DNA from: an uncultured Oscillospiraceae bacterium
GTDB taxonomy: Bacteria; Bacillota; Clostridia; Oscillospirales; Acutalibacteraceae
Assembly: GCA_910588935.1 (NCBI GenBank)
Contig: CAJUSM010000027.1
Span: 18,550 to 35,804, forward strand
Reading direction: 5' to 3'
DNA length: 17,255 nt
The notes under the pieces are model-generated. The model saw only the letters and a program-made list of their open reading frames with translations. It ran no database searches and was not told the origin of the DNA. Position numbers and translations under genes: made by a program. Positions 15,220-17,255 of this stretch are shown piece after piece (within the stretch, counting starts at the first letter, position 1; the number at the start of each line of letters is the position of its first letter).

Positions 15220-15837
15220 ATGAAAAAATTATTCGCATCTCTCACTGCAGTCCTAATGGCCGTAAGCTTAACCATTGGCGCCCAGGCTGCTTCCCACCAT
15301 GGCAGGGCCACAGGCTGGCTTTACAACGGAATGCGGGCCGGCTGCCATGGCGTGGGCTGTCTTTTTGTGGACAAGGACGGCGACGGCATCTGCGACAATT
15401 ATGGCACCGGCAATTGCCGCCATCCAGGCGGATGCACTTTTGTGGATGCGGATGGAGACGGCATTTGCGACAATTATGGCACTGGCAATTGCCACCACAA
15501 CGGCAGCTGCATTTTCGTGGACAAGGATGGAGATGGAATCTGTGACAACTATGGCACAGAGGATTGCTACCACAGCGGCCGCTGCATTTTTGTAGACGAG
15601 GATGGGGACGGCATCTGTGACAACTATGGCACAGGGCATTGCTACCACAACGGCGGCTGCAACTTTGTAGATGGGGACGGCGATGGGATCTGTGACAACT
15701 ACGGCACAGGGAATTGCCACCATAGCGGCGGCACTGGCCTGGGAAATGGAAACGGCCAGGGGAATGGTCAAGGCCAGGGCTATGGGTATGGCTGCGGCAG
15801 TGGCCGGGGCCATGGCGGCGGACGTCATCACCGTTAA
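15220..15837 (+). CDS. Secreted Cys/His-rich protein with five DxDGDGxC repeats
   Basis: A 205-residue predicted secreted protein. Residues 1-23 form a signal peptide (MKKLFASL, hydrophobic core, AQA cleavage site). Residues 46-170 are five tandem 25-residue repeats with consensus CxFVDxDGDGICDNYGTG then xCxHxG. Each has an Asp-rich loop like calcium-binding EF-hand, dockerin or thrombospondin type 3 loops, and three cysteines plus histidine near the end. Residues 171-205 are a Gly/Asn/Gln tail ending in GRGHGGGRHHR. I infer binding of calcium or a transition metal, or disulfide cross-linking; no enzymatic domain is seen. The start is ATG 15220 after AGGAGG, although the frame is open from 14944, because the signal peptide begins there. 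The sigma gene starts 9 bases after its stop. Confidence 0.85.
   Translation: MKKLFASLTAVLMAVSLTIGAQAASHHGRATGWLYNGMRAGCHGVGCLFVDKDGDGICDNYGTGNCRHPGGCTFVDADGDGICDNYGTGNCHHNGSCIFVDKDGDGICDNYGTEDCYHSGRCIFVDEDGDGICDNYGTGHCYHNGGCNFVDGDGDGICDNYGTGNCHHSGGTGLGNGNGQGNGQGQGYGYGCGSGRGHGGGRHHR
15355..15729 (+). repeat. Five tandem 75-base in-frame repeats
   Basis: Five consecutive 75-base units encode residues 46-170 of the secreted protein. The DGDGICDNYG core is nearly unchanged in every unit, while the residues after the third Cys (RHPG, HHNG, YHSG, YHNG, HHSG) vary. Synonymous differences between units show the array is not a very recent expansion. Copy number may vary between strains. Confidence 0.9.
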
Positions 15838-15846
15838 TGACATAGC

Positions 15847-16332
15847 ATGATGCGCAGTGAAGAGGAAGTAAACTTGGCAATAGAACAATACGCCAATCTT
15901 GTGCGCCGGCTCTGTCTGGTGCACCTAAAGAACCAGGCGGACTGTGAGGATATATTTCAAACTGTATTCATGAAGTATGTCCTTAGCACTGCTGCGTTCC
16001 AAGATGAGGAGCACGAAAAGGCCTGGTTTATTCGGGTAACGATTAACGCCTGTAAGGATTTGCTGCGCAGCTTTTTTCGAAGCCATACAGTCTCTTTGGA
16101 TGAGCTGGTAGATTTGCCAGCCAATGCCGCAGAGGATTCCCGGGAGGTACTGGGGGCAGTGCTCGACCTGCCGGAAAAGTACCGGGATGTGGTATACCTT
16201 CACTACTACGAAGGCTACACGGCCCCAGAGATCGGCCAGATTATGAAGAAAAATGTTAATACTGTTTACTCGCTGCTTACACGCTCCAAAAAAATGCTGC
16301 GAGAAAAGCTGGGAGGTGAGGGGGATGAATGA
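15847..16332 (+). CDS. ECF-type RNA polymerase sigma factor
   Basis: A 161-residue protein with only sigma regions 2 and 4, the ECF layout. Region 2 (about residues 10-80) contains HLKNQADCEDIFQTVFMKYVL and KAWFIRVTINACKDLLR. Region 4 (about 100-155) has LDLPEKYRDVVYLHYYEGYTAPEIGQIMKKNVNTVYSLLTRSKKML. It would recruit RNA polymerase to envelope- or stress-type promoters when released from its anti-sigma partner. ATG 15847 has no clear ribosome site; translation may be coupled to the gene 9 bases upstream. An in-frame TTG at 15874 after GAGGAAG is possible but would shorten region 2. The end overlaps the anti-sigma gene by 8 bases. Confidence 0.92.
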   Translation: MMRSEEEVNLAIEQYANLVRRLCLVHLKNQADCEDIFQTVFMKYVLSTAAFQDEEHEKAWFIRVTINACKDLLRSFFRSHTVSLDELVDLPANAAEDSREVLGAVLDLPEKYRDVVYLHYYEGYTAPEIGQIMKKNVNTVYSLLTRSKKMLREKLGGEGDE

Positions 16333-17062
16333 CCGGCTGCACCAGGCCTTTGCCGCGGTAGAGGCTGAACAGGAGCTGAAGGAGAAGACCCGGCAGGCCA
16401 TTGCCCGCCGGACCAAGGGCTATAAAGCCAAACCCCGGTCTGCTGGCTGGGCAGTGGCTGCTGTTTGTTCCCTGCTCCTCCTGGTTTTGGGGGGCGCGGG
16501 AGGCAAACTGTTTTTCACTCCAGTATCGGCCATTAGTGTGGATATTAACCCCTCGCTGGAACTGAATGTAAACTGCTTTGACCGGGTGATTTCTGTAGAG
16601 GGATATAATGAGGATGGCCAGGCTCTGGCTCAGGAGCTAAACCTAGTGTTTGCCAAGTACCCCCAGGCGCTTTCTGCCCTGGTTTCTCACGAGCTGGTGC
16701 AGGCCTGCCTAAAGGATGGAAAGGACCTTTCGGTTTATGTGGCCTGTGACGACCCCCAGCGGGGCAGGGAGATGCTGGGCCAGGTGAAAGCCTGTGTAGG
16801 CAAAGGGCGCAACGTAAACTGCCATGCAGGAAATCTGGCCCAGTCCCATTCCGCCCACAGCGTAGGGCTTTCCTGCGGCAAATACCATGCTTTTTTGGAA
16901 CTCCAGGGGCTAGATGCCACCTTTACGGTGGAGGAGGCCCGGGAGATGACGGTACGGGAGATCTTGCAAAGGATTGAGGAAATTTCAGGAAAGCCGGCTA
17001 CTGCCAACGGCCATGGCCACGGAAAAGGCCATGGGGGCAAGCACGGCATGCAGCGGGAATAA
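16325..17062 (+). CDS. Single-pass anti-sigma factor with RsgI-like extracytoplasmic domain
   Basis: This 245-residue protein has a short cytoplasmic part (1-40, presumably the sigma-binding segment), one membrane helix (about 41-60) and an extracytoplasmic remainder. Just outside the membrane, AISVDINPSLELNVNCFDRVISVEGYNEDG matches the juxtamembrane domain of RsgI anti-sigma factors, where the Asn-Pro (here N75-P76) is reported as an autocleavage point. A region with six cysteines outside the membrane follows, and the protein ends in a Gly/His/Lys tail (228-245, GHGHGKGHGGKHG). It starts at ATG 16325, six bases after GGAGGTGA, overlapping the sigma gene by 8 bases, as sigma/anti-sigma pairs usually do. 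The sensor end resembles no carbohydrate-binding module I know. Confidence 0.87.
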   Translation: MNDRLHQAFAAVEAEQELKEKTRQAIARRTKGYKAKPRSAGWAVAAVCSLLLLVLGGAGGKLFFTPVSAISVDINPSLELNVNCFDRVISVEGYNEDGQALAQELNLVFAKYPQALSALVSHELVQACLKDGKDLSVYVACDDPQRGREMLGQVKACVGKGRNVNCHAGNLAQSHSAHSVGLSCGKYHAFLELQGLDATFTVEEAREMTVREILQRIEEISGKPATANGHGHGKGHGGKHGMQRE

Positions 17063-17087
17063 TATGGCGCTTAGGCGGCGAAGCAAC

Positions 17088-17124
17088 AAAAAAGGCAGGA
17101 GCAATTTTTATGCTCCTGCCTTTT
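17088..17124 (+). terminator. Rho-independent terminator of the repeat-protein/sigma/anti-sigma operon
   Basis: AAAAGGCAGGAGC (17090-17102) pairs perfectly with GCTCCTGCCTTTT (17112-17124) around loop AATTTTTAT. The A-rich left arm and T-rich right arm make it bidirectional. It lies 28 bases after the anti-sigma stop and ends the operon. Confidence 0.88.
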
Positions 17125-17219
17125 AAATTTACGTCTTGGGCCTTTCCTCCATGGCGGGAGTGTCCAAAACAAGGATTTTATGAGGGGAAGTGGATAAATA
17201 TCGTTAGGCTGCAGAATTG

Positions 17220-17246
17220 TCGGGATTTCATCCCGAAATATTTTTT
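17220..17246 (+). terminator. Terminator-like hairpin at the window edge
   Basis: TCGGGA (17220-17225) pairs with TCCCGA (17231-17236) around TTTCA, with six T at 17241-17246 after AATA. No gene ends between it and the previous terminator, so it may end a short unannotated transcript or act as an attenuator for the next gene. The 95 bases before it (17125-17219) hold no ORF I can support. Confidence 0.4.
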
Positions 17247-17255
17247 GTGATGGAT

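Noticed and set aside
15355..15729. Regular 75-base direct repeats as a CRISPR array
   Set aside because: The repeats are in frame within a protein gene, have no unrelated spacers, and differ by synonymous changes; no cas genes are near.
15242..15924. Two long minus-strand open frames over the repeat array
   Set aside because: They are shadows created by the 75-base repeats and high GC; the products are repetitive Cys/His or Ala/Val strings, and the plus strand has a ribosome site, signal peptide and operon context.

Overview
The window looks like a chromosomal segment of a flagellated, Gram-positive anaerobe of the class Clostridia. A gut Oscillospiraceae/Ruminococcaceae-type organism is my best guess, with low confidence at family level. 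The reasons are: the fliPQR-flhB-flhA-sigma factor-flgF/G-cheC-cheD order typical of Firmicutes, strong AGGAGG-type ribosome binding sites, several GTG starts, TGnTATAAT extended -10 promoters, a PF06541-type membrane protein, and an ECF sigma/RsgI-like pair.

Positions 1-10602 (+ strand) carry flagellar export, sigma, rod and chemotaxis genes. The 3' end of fliP is followed by fliQ, fliR, flhB and flhA (export gate) and the motility sigma factor fliA/sigD, whose start overlaps the flhA stop by 4 bases. flhF, flhG and cheBAW, often found between flhA and the sigma gene in related bacteria, are absent here. A 278-base spacer holds an extended -10 promoter and a foldable leader. Then come two rod/hook-family genes (flgF-like and flgG-like), cheC, cheD, cheV and a degenerate-EAL plus HDOD gene, closed by a strong terminator at 10578-10602.

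Positions 10603-13033 hold a stand-alone glycogen debranching enzyme (GlgX/isoamylase family, GH13) with its own strong terminator. A convergent minus-strand gene (13268-14818) encodes an internally duplicated PF06541 membrane protein with a charged, probably coiled-coil linker. Its promoter lies next to a 165-base palindromic, MITE-like element (14938-15102).

Positions 15103-17255 hold the most unusual locus, a compact three-gene operon. It has (i) a secreted Cys/His/Asp-rich protein with five 25-residue repeats of CxFVDxDGDGICDNYG type and a Gly/His-rich tail, (ii) an ECF sigma factor and (iii) a single-pass anti-sigma factor with an RsgI-like juxtamembrane domain (VDINPS) and its own Gly/His-rich tail. 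The likely logic is envelope sensing: the anti-sigma holds the sigma factor at the membrane until an extracellular cue, possibly a metal or the repeat protein itself, releases it. That logic is inference. The operon ends in a strong terminator, and the last bases contain a second terminator-like hairpin.
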